Origin: an uncultured Mycoplasmatota bacterium
GTDB taxonomy: Bacteria; Bacillota_I; Bacilli_A; RF39; UBA660
Direction: 5' to 3'
Assembly: GCA_900547225.1 (NCBI GenBank)
Contig: URFW01000005.1
Span: 1-64,000 of the forward strand
DNA: 64,000 nucleotides
Both the position numbers and the translations under genes were made by a program. The notes beneath the pieces were generated by a model. It was not told the origin of the DNA. It made no database searches and saw only the letters and a list, made by a program, of their open reading frames with translations. Below are positions 32,827 through 42,593 of the stretch, piece by piece (position 1 is the stretch's first letter; each line of letters begins with the position of its first letter).

Positions 32827-33246
32827 ATGAATAATAGATTTCTTGTTGTTATTGCACCAAATGGTAACTTGCATGTTACTAGTGTAGATGACAAGGGACA
32901 TGCTTTAAAACTTATTGAATATTTTGATATTAACAATATAAGTTATAATAAAGAAGATGCAATATATACAACTTCTCAAGAATTTGCTATGATGCTTTCA
33001 AATCTTGGATACATAGTATTCACAACAGAAGATGACATTACTTGTATTTTTATAAATGATGCTGAAACATTTAGTGTAGATCAACTTGATTCTATACATG
33101 AAAATAAGGATTTAATAAAAAAATTATTATCAAATAATAATATTTCTTTTAATGTAGATTTACAATATTTATTAGATGGTAATAATGATCCTTTTGATGT
33201 ATTTTTAAACTACGTAGAAAATAAGGTATGGAAAAACGTTAGATAA
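32827..33246 (+). CDS. Unknown small protein between T-box and valS (first)
   Basis: 139 aa; GGAGGG precedes ATG 32827, and the gene starts 13 bases after the T-box terminator. No signal or membrane helix. The protein begins RFLVVIAPNGNLHVTS, and a middle segment NLGYIVFTTEDDITCIFINDAETFSVDQLDSI aligns in pattern with LVSEGYVIIYTHFNLYGAFVPDD of the next gene. The two are probably old paralogues. Being behind the T-box they should rise under valine starvation. No family recognised. Confidence 0.7.
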   Translation: MNNRFLVVIAPNGNLHVTSVDDKGHALKLIEYFDINNISYNKEDAIYTTSQEFAMMLSNLGYIVFTTEDDITCIFINDAETFSVDQLDSIHENKDLIKKLLSNNNISFNVDLQYLLDGNNDPFDVFLNYVENKVWKNVR

Positions 33247-33258
33247 GGAAGTGAAAAA

Positions 33259-33660
33259 ATGAAGGCAAAAATTATTATCATTCCACCAGATGGAGCTAAA
33301 ATTAGCGATTATTTTGAATATGGGTTAACCGATGATCTAAATCATAATGATGTATTATACGAATACTGCATTCAAAATAGATTGGAACATAATGACATAA
33401 TTAATTTGGTAAGTGAAGGTTATGTTATTATTTATACGCATTTTAATTTATATGGAGCGTTTGTCCCAGATGACATATCAAATAATCAAATAAAAAAACT
33501 AGAAAAGTTATTCGATAGGGGCATTGTAATGGAATCTGCAATTATATCAAATAAAGAATTATATAAACTTCCTAATGCTTCATGTTTCGAAGAGTTTGTT
33601 AAAGGCTATAAAAATAATAATTTAATTAAAGAAAAGGGAGGCATTAATTATGTTAGATAA
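33259..33660 (+). CDS. Unknown small protein between T-box and valS (second)
   Basis: 133 aa; AGGAAGTG precedes ATG 33259. It starts KAKIIIIPPDGAKISDY, parallel to the first gene's VVIAPNG opening, and has SEGYVIIYTHFNLYGAFVPDDISNNQIKKLE. It is cytoplasmic by appearance. Its end overlaps valS by 11 bases (GGGAGG inside it serves valS), so translation is coupled to the synthetase. Function unknown; it might act on valyl-tRNA synthetase or amino-acid stress, but nothing in the sequence proves it. Confidence 0.7.
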   Translation: MKAKIIIIPPDGAKISDYFEYGLTDDLNHNDVLYEYCIQNRLEHNDIINLVSEGYVIIYTHFNLYGAFVPDDISNNQIKKLEKLFDRGIVMESAIISNKELYKLPNASCFEEFVKGYKNNNLIKEKGGINYVR

Positions 33661-36208
33661 GAAATATGATCATATAAAAGTAGAAGAAGGAAAATATGCA
33701 TCATGGATTAAACATAACTATTTTAAAGCAGGAGATTTAACAAAAGAAGCTTTTTCAATTGTTATACCACCACCTAATGTAACTGGTAAATTACATCTAG
33801 GACATGCTTGGGATACAACACTTCAAGACATTATAATTCGTTATAAGAAAATGGACGGGTATGATGCTTTATGGCTTCCAGGAATGGATCATGCAGCGAT
33901 TGCAACCGAGGTAAAGGTAGTAGATAGACTTAAAAAAGAAGGAATAAACAAGCGTGATTTAGGACGCGCGGGATTCTTATCTAAAGCCTGGAAGTGGAAG
34001 GATGAGTATGCAAAAACTATTAGAAGTCAGTGGGCTAAACTTGGGCTTGCACTTGATTACTCAAGGGAGCGCTTTACTCTTGATGAGGGATTAAATGACG
34101 CTGTAAACGAAGTATTTGTTAAGTATTATAATGAAGGAATAATATATAGAGGAGAGAGAATAATAAACTGGGATCCAGTTCAAAAGACAGCTCTTTCTAA
34201 TGAAGAGGTTATATATAAAGATATACCCGGTGCTTTTTATCACATTAAATACTTTATAGAAGGTAGTGATAAATATCTAGAAGTTGCAACAACAAGACCA
34301 GAAACATTGTTTGGAGATACTGCTGTTGCAGTTAACCCTGATGATGATAGATATAATAAATTAATTGGTAAAAACGTTATATTACCTATCGTTAATAAGC
34401 CAATTCCAATTGTTGGTGATCCTCATGCCGATATAGAGTTTGGCACAGGGGTTGTTAAAATAACTCCAGCACATGATCCAAATGACTTTGAAGTTGGTAA
34501 CCGTCATAATTTAGAAAGAATAGTAGTTATGAATGAAGATGCTACTATGAATAGTAATGCCGGCAAATATGCTGGTATGGATAGATTTGAGTGCCGCAAT
34601 GCTTTAATTCGCGATTTAAAAGAAGAAGGCCTACTTATTAAAATAGAAGAGATGACTCATAGTGTAGGACACTCTGAAAGAACAGGCGTTATGGTTGAAC
34701 CTTATCTTTCTAAACAATGGTTTGTTAATATGAAGGAATTATCTAAAAACGTACTTGAAAATCAAAAGAATAAGGATAATAAAGTTAACTTTATTCCAGA
34801 AAGATTCGAAAAGATATTAACTAACTGGATGAGTGATTGTCATGACTGGTGTATATCAAGACAGTTATGGTGGGGACATCAAATTCCGGCTTGGTATAAG
34901 GGTGATAAAGTATACGTTGGAAAAGAATCTCCTAAAGAAGAAGGATGGACGCGTGATGAAGATGTTTTAGATACCTGGTTTTCATCAGCTCTATGGCCAT
35001 TTAGTACGCTTGGTTGGCCAAATAAAACAGATGATTTAGAAAGATATTTCCCAAATGACGTTTTAGTAACAGGATATGATATTATTTTCTTCTGGGTATG
35101 CAGAATGGTATTTCAATCACTTAAGTTAACAGGTAAAAGACCATTTAAAGACTGCTTAATACATGGCCTTATTCGTGATAAAGAAGGAAGAAAGATGTCT
35201 AAATCATTAGGTAATGGAGTAGATCCAATGGATGTTATAGATAACTACGGAGCAGACTCACTTAGATGGTTTATAACAACTAATTCAGCGCCTGGTCAAG
35301 ATTTAAGATATGATGAAGATAAAGTTAAATCTACATGGAATTTCATTAATAAAATATGGAATGCATCAAGATATGTTTTAATGAATACGGAAGATTTAAA
35401 AGAAATAGACTTATCTAATTTAACTTATAGTGATAAATGGATTTTAACGAAACTTAATAAAACGATTAAAAGCGTAAGGAAAAACATGGATAAATATGAC
35501 TTTAACGTGGTAGGTAAAGAGTTATACAAGTTCATTTGGGAAGATTTCTGTGATACATACATAGAATATAGTAAGGTATCAAGTGATAATATATCTACAA
35601 AGTCTTGTTTGATTTTGGTTTTAACAGATATTATAAAAATGCTTCATCCATTCATGCCTTATGTAACTGATGAAATATATAATTCATTACCAGTTAAGGA
35701 TAAAGAAAACATAATATTATCAAGTTATCCTAAATATAATAAGGATATGATATATAAAAAAGAGGAAAAAGAAATTGATATTTTAATAGAAGTAATATCT
35801 AAATTACGTAACATAAAAAAAGAGAATAATATTCCAAAGGGATTTGGGCTTATTAATAAGTTTGAAGAAGAATACAAAGATATAATTGACAAAAATGCTG
35901 AAATATTGACAAGACAATTAAAGTGTGATATTATATTATCTTCATTTGAGGGAGCAACGGAAAGCACTGCATTATTCCCATATGGAAGTATCGTGTTATG
36001 CTACCAAGGAATAAAAAGTACTAAAGAAGAAAAAGAAACTTTAGAAAAGGAAAAAGAAAGCTTAATATCAAGTATCGAAAGAAGAAAAAAACTACTTTCA
36101 AACGAAGGATATGTTAAGAATGCTCCAGAAAAAATAGTTAACTCAGAAAGAGAAAAACTAAAAGATGAGGAAAATAAGCTTAAAGCTTTAGAGGAAAAGT
36201 TAAAATAA
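33650..36208 (+). CDS. valS: Valyl-tRNA synthetase
   Basis: 852 aa. Class I motifs: HIGH as HLGH (about 49-52, in NVTGKLHLGHAWD) and KMSKS in RKMSKSLGNGVDP (about 515). The editing domain (CP1) is present with TTRPETLFGDTAVAV and NPDDDRY. A C-terminal coiled-coil arm runs from about 790 (KEEKETLEKEKESL) as in bacterial ValRS. It charges tRNA-Val and is controlled by the upstream T-box. Order spoVID-ysxE-valS as in B. subtilis, but with three extra genes between. Confidence 0.98.
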   Translation: MLDKKYDHIKVEEGKYASWIKHNYFKAGDLTKEAFSIVIPPPNVTGKLHLGHAWDTTLQDIIIRYKKMDGYDALWLPGMDHAAIATEVKVVDRLKKEGINKRDLGRAGFLSKAWKWKDEYAKTIRSQWAKLGLALDYSRERFTLDEGLNDAVNEVFVKYYNEGIIYRGERIINWDPVQKTALSNEEVIYKDIPGAFYHIKYFIEGSDKYLEVATTRPETLFGDTAVAVNPDDDRYNKLIGKNVILPIVNKPIPIVGDPHADIEFGTGVVKITPAHDPNDFEVGNRHNLERIVVMNEDATMNSNAGKYAGMDRFECRNALIRDLKEEGLLIKIEEMTHSVGHSERTGVMVEPYLSKQWFVNMKELSKNVLENQKNKDNKVNFIPERFEKILTNWMSDCHDWCISRQLWWGHQIPAWYKGDKVYVGKESPKEEGWTRDEDVLDTWFSSALWPFSTLGWPNKTDDLERYFPNDVLVTGYDIIFFWVCRMVFQSLKLTGKRPFKDCLIHGLIRDKEGRKMSKSLGNGVDPMDVIDNYGADSLRWFITTNSAPGQDLRYDEDKVKSTWNFINKIWNASRYVLMNTEDLKEIDLSNLTYSDKWILTKLNKTIKSVRKNMDKYDFNVVGKELYKFIWEDFCDTYIEYSKVSSDNISTKSCLILVLTDIIKMLHPFMPYVTDEIYNSLPVKDKENIILSSYPKYNKDMIYKKEEKEIDILIEVISKLRNIKKENNIPKGFGLINKFEEEYKDIIDKNAEILTRQLKCDIILSSFEGATESTALFPYGSIVLCYQGIKSTKEEKETLEKEKESLISSIERRKKLLSNEGYVKNAPEKIVNSEREKLKDEENKLKALEEKLK

Positions 36209-36228
36209 AAAATTAGGAGGTTTTGGTT

Positions 36229-36669
36229 ATGGGATTATTTTGCATGGAACAAAAAGCAAGGGATAATAATATTTCAAACAATCAAAAAGATGCATTGAAA
36301 TATTTAGAAAGTATTCCTGTGGTAAAAGTAGAAGATGAAATGTTATTTTTTGAAGTTTTAAAAGATAACATTAATGATAACGCGGAGTTACCATATGTTT
36401 CTAGAAAAGCTTTGGAAAGAGATTATGTTAGTCGTAAAGTATCTTTACTAGCTGAAGAAGATAAAGATAATGAAATAAAGGCGTTTGAATTAATGCAAGA
36501 GTTTGATAATATGCTTATGCAACAAGTTGCAAATGGTCTTTTAGAAGCACCAAGTAAAAATTTAGAAAAACTATACGTTAATGAGCAACAATTTGCAAGA
36601 ATAAGTTCATACATTAATAGATTCAAAGAAAAAGATGGTAAATCATATACAATTGGTTCTAGAAAATAG
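36229..36669 (+). CDS. Hypothetical protein after valS
   Basis: 146 aa; ATG 36229 with TAGGAGGT. Helical, charged and cytoplasmic, with a repeated YVSRKALERDYVSRKVS segment and a long amphipathic helix (about 75-140, ELMQEFDNMLMQQVANGLL). Twenty bases after valS, so possibly co-transcribed. The terminator stem covers its stop codon. No family recognised. Confidence 0.65.
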   Translation: MGLFCMEQKARDNNISNNQKDALKYLESIPVVKVEDEMLFFEVLKDNINDNAELPYVSRKALERDYVSRKVSLLAEEDKDNEIKAFELMQEFDNMLMQQVANGLLEAPSKNLEKLYVNEQQFARISSYINRFKEKDGKSYTIGSRK

Positions 36670-36681
36670 AACCTTTTTTCT
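36653..36681 (+). terminator. Rho-independent terminator
   Basis: GGTTCTA/TAGAACC stem across the stop codon, followed by six T. Confidence 0.8.
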
Positions 36682-36734
36682 TGCATAAATATTTTATTTA
36701 TTATATACTTTATTTTGAAAGACAGGAGAAAGTT

Positions 36735-38432
36735 ATGAAATTAAAAAGTAGTTATTTTTATACGTTAAGAGAAAATGCAAAAGATGAAGAATCTGTAAGT
36801 GGTAATTTATTAACTAGAAGTGGAATGATAAAGAAAACGTCTAGTGGAGTTTATATGTACTTACCACTGGGATATAAAGTAATGAAAAACATAGAAAAAA
36901 TAATAAGAGAGGAAATGGAAAATGTTAATGCCGGAGAACTTTTAATGCCGGCTTTAATAAATGAAGATGTTTATGTGACTTCTAAAAGACGTGATGCTTT
37001 TGGAAATGATATGTTCTCTTTGAAAGATAGATTTGATAAGCCATACGTTTTAGCACCTACTCATGAAGAATTATTTACGATAGCAGCGCAAGCTAAAGTT
37101 AAATCATATAAAGACTTGCCGTTTAGTATTTATCAGATTCAAGATAAGTTTAGAGATGAACCTAGAAGTAGGTATGGTCTTATAAGGGTAAGAGAGTTTT
37201 TAATGAAAGATGCATATTCTTTTGATATGGATGAAAAAGGACTTAATGATTCTTATAATAATATGTATAATGCGTATAAAAAGATTTTTACAAGACTTGG
37301 TATTGATTATAGGATAGTAAAATCTGATACTGGTGCAATGGGAGGTTTATTGTCTGAAGAATTCCAAGCGATTACTCCTATTGGCGAAGATAAATTAGTT
37401 ATATGTGATAGTTGTGGTTATGCAGCTAATAGTGATGTTGCAAAATGTACGTTATTAACTAAAAAAAGTGACGATGATATAAAGATAAGAGAACTTGTTA
37501 AAACGCCAGATGTAGGAACAATAGATGAGGTATCTAAGTTTTTAGAGGAAGATCCTAGTATGTTTGTTAAGACACTTATATATAAAGCAGATGATAAATT
37601 TTATGCGGCATTAGTTAAAGGTGATATGGAAGTTAATGAAGCAAAACTAAAAAAAGCTTTAAAGGTAAATGATATTTCATTAGCGTCAAAGGAAGAAGTA
37701 GAAGAAGTAACTGGTGCTAAGTTAGGTTTTGCAGGTCCTATTGGACTTTCTATTCCGGTTATTATGGACAAAGAGGTTGCACAATTAAAAAACTTTATAG
37801 TGGGAGCTAATAAAACTGACTATCATTATAAAAACGTTAACTTAGAAGATTTTAACTACTTAATGATAGAAGATATAAGATCAATTACTGAAAATGATTG
37901 TTGTCCTAAGTGTGGTAAGCCTCTTGCTTTTAAAAACGGTATAGAAATAGGTAACACGTTTAAACTAGGAACTAAATACTCTGAAAGTTTGGGATTAACA
38001 TACTTAAACAAAGACAACGAAAACACACCTGTTTGGATGGGATGTTATGGTATTGGAATTGGAAGATGCATGGCATCTGTTGTAGAACAAAATAACGATG
38101 AAAAGGGAATCATTTGGCCACTTGAAATAGCACCATTTAAGGTAGCCATCGTAGTTGTTAATACTGAAGATGATGCACAAATGGATGCAGCATTATATTT
38201 GTATGAAAACTTACGAAAACAAGGCATTTCAACAATTTTAGACGACAGAGAAGAAAGAGTTGGCGTTAAGTTTAATGACATGGACTTAATTGGTATTCCA
38301 ATTAGAATTACGGTAGGTAACAAAATAAATGATCAAATAGTAGAAATAAAGCAGAGAAAAAAAGATGAGTTTGAAGAAATATCTTTATATGATGCAATAT
38401 CAAAAGTAGAAGATATTATGGATGGAGAGTAA
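36735..38432 (+). CDS. proS: Prolyl-tRNA synthetase (bacterial type with editing insert)
   Basis: 565 aa from ATG 36735 (AGGAG upstream; the ATG at 36681 has no ribosome site and overlaps the previous terminator). Class II motif 1 is in the YLPLGYKVMKNIEKIIREEM region, motif 2 in KFRDEPRSRYGLIRVREFLMKDAY, and motif 3 near the GIGRCMASVVEQ segment. The editing (INS) domain lies between motifs 2 and 3 at about 225-395 (KALKVNDISLASKEEVEEVTG). The anticodon-binding domain occupies the last 110 residues. Confidence 0.97.
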   Translation: MKLKSSYFYTLRENAKDEESVSGNLLTRSGMIKKTSSGVYMYLPLGYKVMKNIEKIIREEMENVNAGELLMPALINEDVYVTSKRRDAFGNDMFSLKDRFDKPYVLAPTHEELFTIAAQAKVKSYKDLPFSIYQIQDKFRDEPRSRYGLIRVREFLMKDAYSFDMDEKGLNDSYNNMYNAYKKIFTRLGIDYRIVKSDTGAMGGLLSEEFQAITPIGEDKLVICDSCGYAANSDVAKCTLLTKKSDDDIKIRELVKTPDVGTIDEVSKFLEEDPSMFVKTLIYKADDKFYAALVKGDMEVNEAKLKKALKVNDISLASKEEVEEVTGAKLGFAGPIGLSIPVIMDKEVAQLKNFIVGANKTDYHYKNVNLEDFNYLMIEDIRSITENDCCPKCGKPLAFKNGIEIGNTFKLGTKYSESLGLTYLNKDNENTPVWMGCYGIGIGRCMASVVEQNNDEKGIIWPLEIAPFKVAIVVVNTEDDAQMDAALYLYENLRKQGISTILDDREERVGVKFNDMDLIGIPIRITVGNKINDQIVEIKQRKKDEFEEISLYDAISKVEDIMDGE

Positions 38433-38460
38433 AAAAACGACATATTTTGTCGTTTTTTTG
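38431..38460 (+). terminator. Rho-independent terminator
   Basis: AACGACA/TGTCGTT stem with flanking A and T runs, after proS. Confidence 0.8.
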
Positions 38461-38489
38461 TGATTTTTTTCATTTTTTTTGAAAAAATT

Positions 38490-38538
38490 TATGATTTTTT
38501 ATGATTTTTTGCTATTTTTTAGGGGGTTTTTGAAAAAA
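38490..38538 (+). repeat. Phased T tracts and 24-base element copy 2
   Basis: Three T6 tracts start every 10 bases (in ATGATTTTTT, ATGATTTTTT, GCTATTTTTT), followed by AGGGGG-T5-G-A7. The last 24 bases (38515-38538) match 12250-12273 at 23 of 24 positions. Phased tracts of this kind bend DNA. The element lies 33 bases before dnaG. Confidence 0.6.
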
Positions 38539-38570
38539 ATGGAGAATAATTAATATGGGAGGAATTTTTT

Positions 38571-40313
38571 ATGGAGAAAATACCGTATGATGTAATTTTG
38601 GATATAAAAAGCAAAGTTAACATAGTAGATGTTATAAGTGAGTATTTGCCAGTAGAACAAAAGGGTAAGAATTATTTTGCGATATGCCCATTTCATGATG
38701 ACCATAATCCAAGTATGAGTATATCTCCAGAAAAGCAAATATATACCTGTTTCGTATGTGGGGCATCTGGTAACGTTTTTAACTTTGTAGCTAACTATGA
38801 AAAAGTAAGCTTTGTAAGTGCCGTTAAAAAAGTAGCACAAAAAGCAGGTATAAAACTAGATATAAACGTAAAAGATGACTATAAGCCTAAAGATACTAAA
38901 TATGATAAATACTACAAAATGTTTGATATAACAAATAAGTATTATCAAAATAATATTAAAAGTGTTTATGGTAAGAAAGCAATTGAATATTTACATAATA
39001 GAAAAATAGATGATGACGTAATAAATGAGTTTGAAATGGGATTATCAATGAATGATAATAACGTAAGTAAACTTTTAGAGAAAAAAGGCTATGACGTGAA
39101 TGAATTAATAGATATTGGCCTATGTGGCAAAAAAGATAATTTTATTTATGACATATTTAGAAACCGTATTATGTTTCCTTTATATAACTTAGATGGAAAG
39201 CCAGTAGGCTTTTCTGGAAGAATTTATAATGGTGAAAAAGATAGCAAATACGTAAACTCAAAAGAATCAATAATATTTAAAAAAGGAAATCTTTTATATA
39301 ACTATCATAGAGCGCTGTCCCATGCAAGAGAAAAGCACCAAATAATCGTTGTAGAAGGTTTTATGGACGTAATAAGACTTTATACGATAGGGATTAAAAA
39401 CGTAGTTGCAACAATGGGAACTGCAATTACTAAAGAGCATGCTAACTTACTTATGAAATTATCTAAAAACATAGTTTTATGTTTTGATGGAGATAAAGCA
39501 GGAGAAAAAGCAACCATAAGTGCACTTGATGCTTTAGAAAAAATTGGAATAACACCTAAAATAATAAGACTTGAAGATGATTTAGACCCGGATGATTACA
39601 TAATAAAAAAAGGTAGTGATGCTTATCTAACGCATTTAAATAATCCGATGAGTAGTGTTGTATTTAAAATTAACATAGATAAATCTAAAACCAACTTTAA
39701 TGATTATAATGAAATATCTACGTATTTAAAAAACGTTTCTAAAGAACTTGAAAAAATAGATGATAAAGTAGTTTATGAACTAACGGTTAATAAATTATCT
39801 AAAGAAACGGGCGTAAGTTGTGATACCATAAATGACATGGTAAAAAGTATACCTAAAAATGAGGTTAAGGTAATTACTAAACGGACAAGCCTAAAAAAAG
39901 ATAAATATCAAAAAGCAGAGGAATACCTAGTTCATTACATGTTAAGAAATGTAGATGCGGTGCTTATTTATCAAAATAACGTTTCATATTTAAATGATCC
40001 TATGCTTTCTAAAATAGCGATGGAAATACTTGAATTCTATGAAATAAATAGATATATTAATATAACGGATTTTACTGTTTTTTTAGAAGATAAAATCGAT
40101 TTGATAGAAAAGAGTTTAATAATCGATGATTTAAGTTTACCAGATGAAGTTAATACTGATATATTAATGGATTATGTTAAAACTATAGATGATGGAATAC
40201 TAAAAAGGGAAATAGAAAAAACTAAAAAGCAAATAAAAGAAGAAATGGATGTTGCTAAAAAGATTTCATTAACGGAAAAGTTAAGAAATTTAAAGAAGAA
40301 GGAGTGTAAATAA
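38571..40313 (+). CDS. dnaG: DNA primase
   Basis: 580 aa. CHC2 zinc finger with Cys39, His42, Cys60 and Cys63 (CPFHDDH...TCFVCGASG). TOPRIM domain at about 255-340 with [14 protein letters not shown] and [12 protein letters not shown], carrying the metal-binding acids. The C-terminal helicase-interaction part is weakly conserved, as usual. It makes the RNA primers for replication. GGGAGG precedes ATG. The order dnaG-rpoD is the conserved macromolecular synthesis operon. Confidence 0.97.
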   Translation: MEKIPYDVILDIKSKVNIVDVISEYLPVEQKGKNYFAICPFHDDHNPSMSISPEKQIYTCFVCGASGNVFNFVANYEKVSFVSAVKKVAQKAGIKLDINVKDDYKPKDTKYDKYYKMFDITNKYYQNNIKSVYGKKAIEYLHNRKIDDDVINEFEMGLSMNDNNVSKLLEKKGYDVNELIDIGLCGKKDNFIYDIFRNRIMFPLYNLDGKPVGFSGRIYNGEKDSKYVNSKESIIFKKGNLLYNYHRALSHAREKHQIIVVEGFMDVIRLYTIGIKNVVATMGTAITKEHANLLMKLSKNIVLCFDGDKAGEKATISALDALEKIGITPKIIRLEDDLDPDDYIIKKGSDAYLTHLNNPMSSVVFKINIDKSKTNFNDYNEISTYLKNVSKELEKIDDKVVYELTVNKLSKETGVSCDTINDMVKSIPKNEVKVITKRTSLKKDKYQKAEEYLVHYMLRNVDAVLIYQNNVSYLNDPMLSKIAMEILEFYEINRYINITDFTVFLEDKIDLIEKSLIIDDLSLPDEVNTDILMDYVKTIDDGILKREIEKTKKQIKEEMDVAKKISLTEKLRNLKKKECK

Positions 40314-40314
40314 C

Positions 40315-41403
40315 ATGAAAGAAATAAAAACATTTGAACAAAGAAAAGAAGAATTATTAAAAAAGGGAAAGGAAAAGGGAGTATTAACTTATGAAGAGTT
40401 AGCAGAAAGCCTAAAAGGGCTTGAACTTGATGCTGACTCACTTGATGAATTATATAACGCATTTCATGATAATAACATCGAAATTATCTCAGAAAATTTT
40501 GAGGATGAAGATGATAGTGATGATGCTGACGATGAAATATCAATCGAAGATGTTGCGTTGCCTAAAAACGCTAGCATAAATGATCCAGTTAGAATGTATC
40601 TTAAAGAAATTGGTAAGATAAGTTTGCTTAGTCTTGATGAAGAACTTGCTTTATCTAAAAGAGTTGAAGAAGGAGACGAGGAAGCTAAAAGATTACTTGC
40701 AGAATCTAACTTAAGATTAGTTGTATCAATCGCTAAAAGATACGTTGGTAGAAACTTATCATTTCTAGACTTAATTCAAGAAGGAAATATTGGTCTTATG
40801 AAAGCTGTAGATAAATTTGATGCATCTAAAGGATATAAATTTTCTACATACGCAACTTGGTGGATAAGACAAGCTATAACACGTGCTATTGCTGACCAAG
40901 CTAAAACAATTCGTGTACCAGTTCATATGGTTGAAACAATTAACAAACTTAAGAGAATTCAAAGACAAATGACACTTGAATTAAATAGAGAACCAACAGA
41001 GGCTGAGCTTGCTAAAAAAATGAATACTACTGAAGAAAAGGTAAGAGAAATATTTAAAATATCTCAAGACCCATTATCTCTTGAAACTCCAATTGGTGAA
41101 GAAGATGATTCTCACTTAGGTGATTTCCTTAAGGATGAAAGCTCTATGTCTCCAGAAGAGTACGCAATAAACGAAGTATTAAAAGACGAAATAGAAGAAG
41201 TATTATGCACGCTTACTCCTCGTGAAGAAGAAGTGTTAAAATTACGTTTTGGTCTTAAAGGCGGAACTTGCCATACTCTAGAAGAGGTTGGTAATATGTT
41301 TGGTGTAACAAGAGAAAGAATAAGACAAATAGAGGCTAAAGCGTTAAGAAAATTAAGACATCCTTCAAGATCTAGAAAGTTAAAGGATTACTTAAGTGAC
41401 TAA
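40315..41403 (+). CDS. rpoD: Primary sigma factor RpoD/SigA
   Basis: 362 aa, about the size of B. subtilis SigA (371). Region 1.2 [17 protein letters not shown], region 2 with [33 protein letters not shown] and the -10-reading stretch [15 protein letters not shown], region 3.2 LGDFLKD, and region 4.2 helix-turn-helix [29 protein letters not shown] short acidic region 1.1 is present. Starts one base after the dnaG stop; the end overlaps trmK. Confidence 0.98.
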   Translation: MKEIKTFEQRKEELLKKGKEKGVLTYEELAESLKGLELDADSLDELYNAFHDNNIEIISENFEDEDDSDDADDEISIEDVALPKNASINDPVRMYLKEIGKISLLSLDEELALSKRVEEGDEEAKRLLAESNLRLVVSIAKRYVGRNLSFLDLIQEGNIGLMKAVDKFDASKGYKFSTYATWWIRQAITRAIADQAKTIRVPVHMVETINKLKRIQRQMTLELNREPTEAELAKKMNTTEEKVREIFKISQDPLSLETPIGEEDDSHLGDFLKDESSMSPEEYAINEVLKDEIEEVLCTLTPREEEVLKLRFGLKGGTCHTLEEVGNMFGVTRERIRQIEAKALRKLRHPSRSRKLKDYLSD

Positions 41404-42079
41404 TATCAAATTATCTAAAAGACTTTCTGTTATAGCATCTTTTGTTTCAAATAATGCTGTTATTGCAGATATTGGCTGCGATCACGCACTACTTGATATT
41501 TATTTATCAAAGAAAAAAATAATTAAAAAATCATTTGCCATTGATATAACAAAGGGTGCTTTAAATCAAGCAGATAAAAATATCAAATTATATAACGCTA
41601 AAAATATTGAAACTAGGTTATCTGATGGCTTTGAAAAGATAGATATTAAAGATAACGTTGATACCGTTATTATGTCTGGTTTAGGTGATGCTAAAATAAT
41701 TAATATTTTAAAAGAAGCCGAAGAAAAACTAAATAAAGTAAATAACATAATCATTCAATCAAATGTTGGAGTCTCAAATATTAGAGTTTATTTAACATGT
41801 AATGGTTATTATATAGATAATGAAAAATTAGTTAAAGAAAATAATATTATTTACACTATAATAAGTTTTAAAAAAGGATATAAAAGGTATACCAAAAAAG
41901 AAAAAGAATTTGGACCCGTGTTATTAAGAAATAAGGATGAGTTATTTAACGAATTAATAATAAATAGGATAAATAAAAATAACTATATTATAAATAAACT
42001 TCCTAAAAATAAACTTATAAAGAAAATGTTTTTAAAAATAAATAATCATAAATTAAAAAAAGAAATGATTCAAATGTAA
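41396..42079 (+). CDS. trmK: tRNA (adenine22-N1)-methyltransferase
   Basis: 227 aa from GTG 41396, overlapping rpoD by 8 bases. TrmK family: [13 protein letters not shown] at the start, [15 protein letters not shown] as the SAM motif (about 22-36), [12 protein letters not shown], and [15 protein letters not shown], which holds the catalytic-region loop. The last 60 residues are Lys/Asn-rich and helical. The product makes m1A22 in tRNA. It follows rpoD as yqfN does in B. subtilis; the usual next gene (yqfO) is missing. Confidence 0.92.
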   Translation: MTNIKLSKRLSVIASFVSNNAVIADIGCDHALLDIYLSKKKIIKKSFAIDITKGALNQADKNIKLYNAKNIETRLSDGFEKIDIKDNVDTVIMSGLGDAKIINILKEAEEKLNKVNNIIIQSNVGVSNIRVYLTCNGYYIDNEKLVKENNIIYTIISFKKGYKRYTKKEKEFGPVLLRNKDELFNELIINRINKNNYIINKLPKNKLIKKMFLKINNHKLKKEMIQM

Positions 42080-42104
42080 GTTATCTTGAGTCATTTCTTT
42101 TTTA
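42056..42104 (+). terminator. Bidirectional terminator between trmK and yqfQ
   Basis: A 14-base stem, AAGAAATGATTCAA with its complement (one G-U), flanked by A and T runs. It serves both convergent genes. Confidence 0.75.
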
Positions 42105-42479
42105 TAAATAAAATGTGGGGGTAGGATAATCATTTTGCTCATTTGAAATATTATTAATTACTGCGTTGCTATTAGTATTATCAAATTTTGATTCTTGTTT
42201 TACTTTATTACTATTTTGATTATTACTTTCACTTATTTTAGTAAACTCTTTTCCAATTTTTCCAAGTGCTCTTAAATTTTTAAATACCGGTTTTACCTGA
42301 TAGTAAAGAGGTATTGCTTGATTTACTACACCAAGTGTTTTTTGAGCATTGGATAAAAGAGAAGACCAGTTAATTTTACTAAATATTGATGCGCCGCTTG
42401 CTGTAGCACTACCAAGTGTTGCGGCATTTGCAGCGGGAGATACCATACCAGGCATCATATAAGGCATGGAACCATACAC
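42102..42479 (-). CDS. yqfQ: YqfQ/VrrA-like spore protein
   Basis: 125 aa from GTG 42479, 4 bases after AGGTGAT; the in-frame GTG at 42488 lies within that site. Gly/Met/Pro-rich N-terminus (YGSMPYMMPGMVSPAA), a middle helix pattern typical of YqfQ (LLSNAQKTLGVVNQAIPLYYQVKPVFKNLRALGKI), and a low-complexity Asn/Ser tail. Homologues are spore coat or cortex-associated in Bacillus, and in B. subtilis yqfQ also sits near trmK. Here it is on the other strand. Confidence rests on the middle motif. Confidence 0.7.
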   Translation of the reverse strand: MYGSMPYMMPGMVSPAANAATLGSATASGASIFSKINWSSLLSNAQKTLGVVNQAIPLYYQVKPVFKNLRALGKIGKEFTKISESNNQNSNKVKQESKFDNTNSNAVINNISNEQNDYPTPTFYL

Positions 42480-42535
42480 ATTTATCACCTCTCTACAATA
42501 ATATATGATTTATGGCATTTATTGTTTAATTTTAA

Positions 42536-42565
42536 TTGATAAAAAGAAAGTTAATATGTTATAAT
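42536..42565 (+). promoter_or_regulatory. Promoter of pilC-pilD
   Basis: TTGATA, 18 bases, TATAAT, 28 bases before the pilC start. Confidence 0.65.
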
Positions 42566-42593
42566 GTTTTTGTAGAATAGGAAGGTGTGTTTT

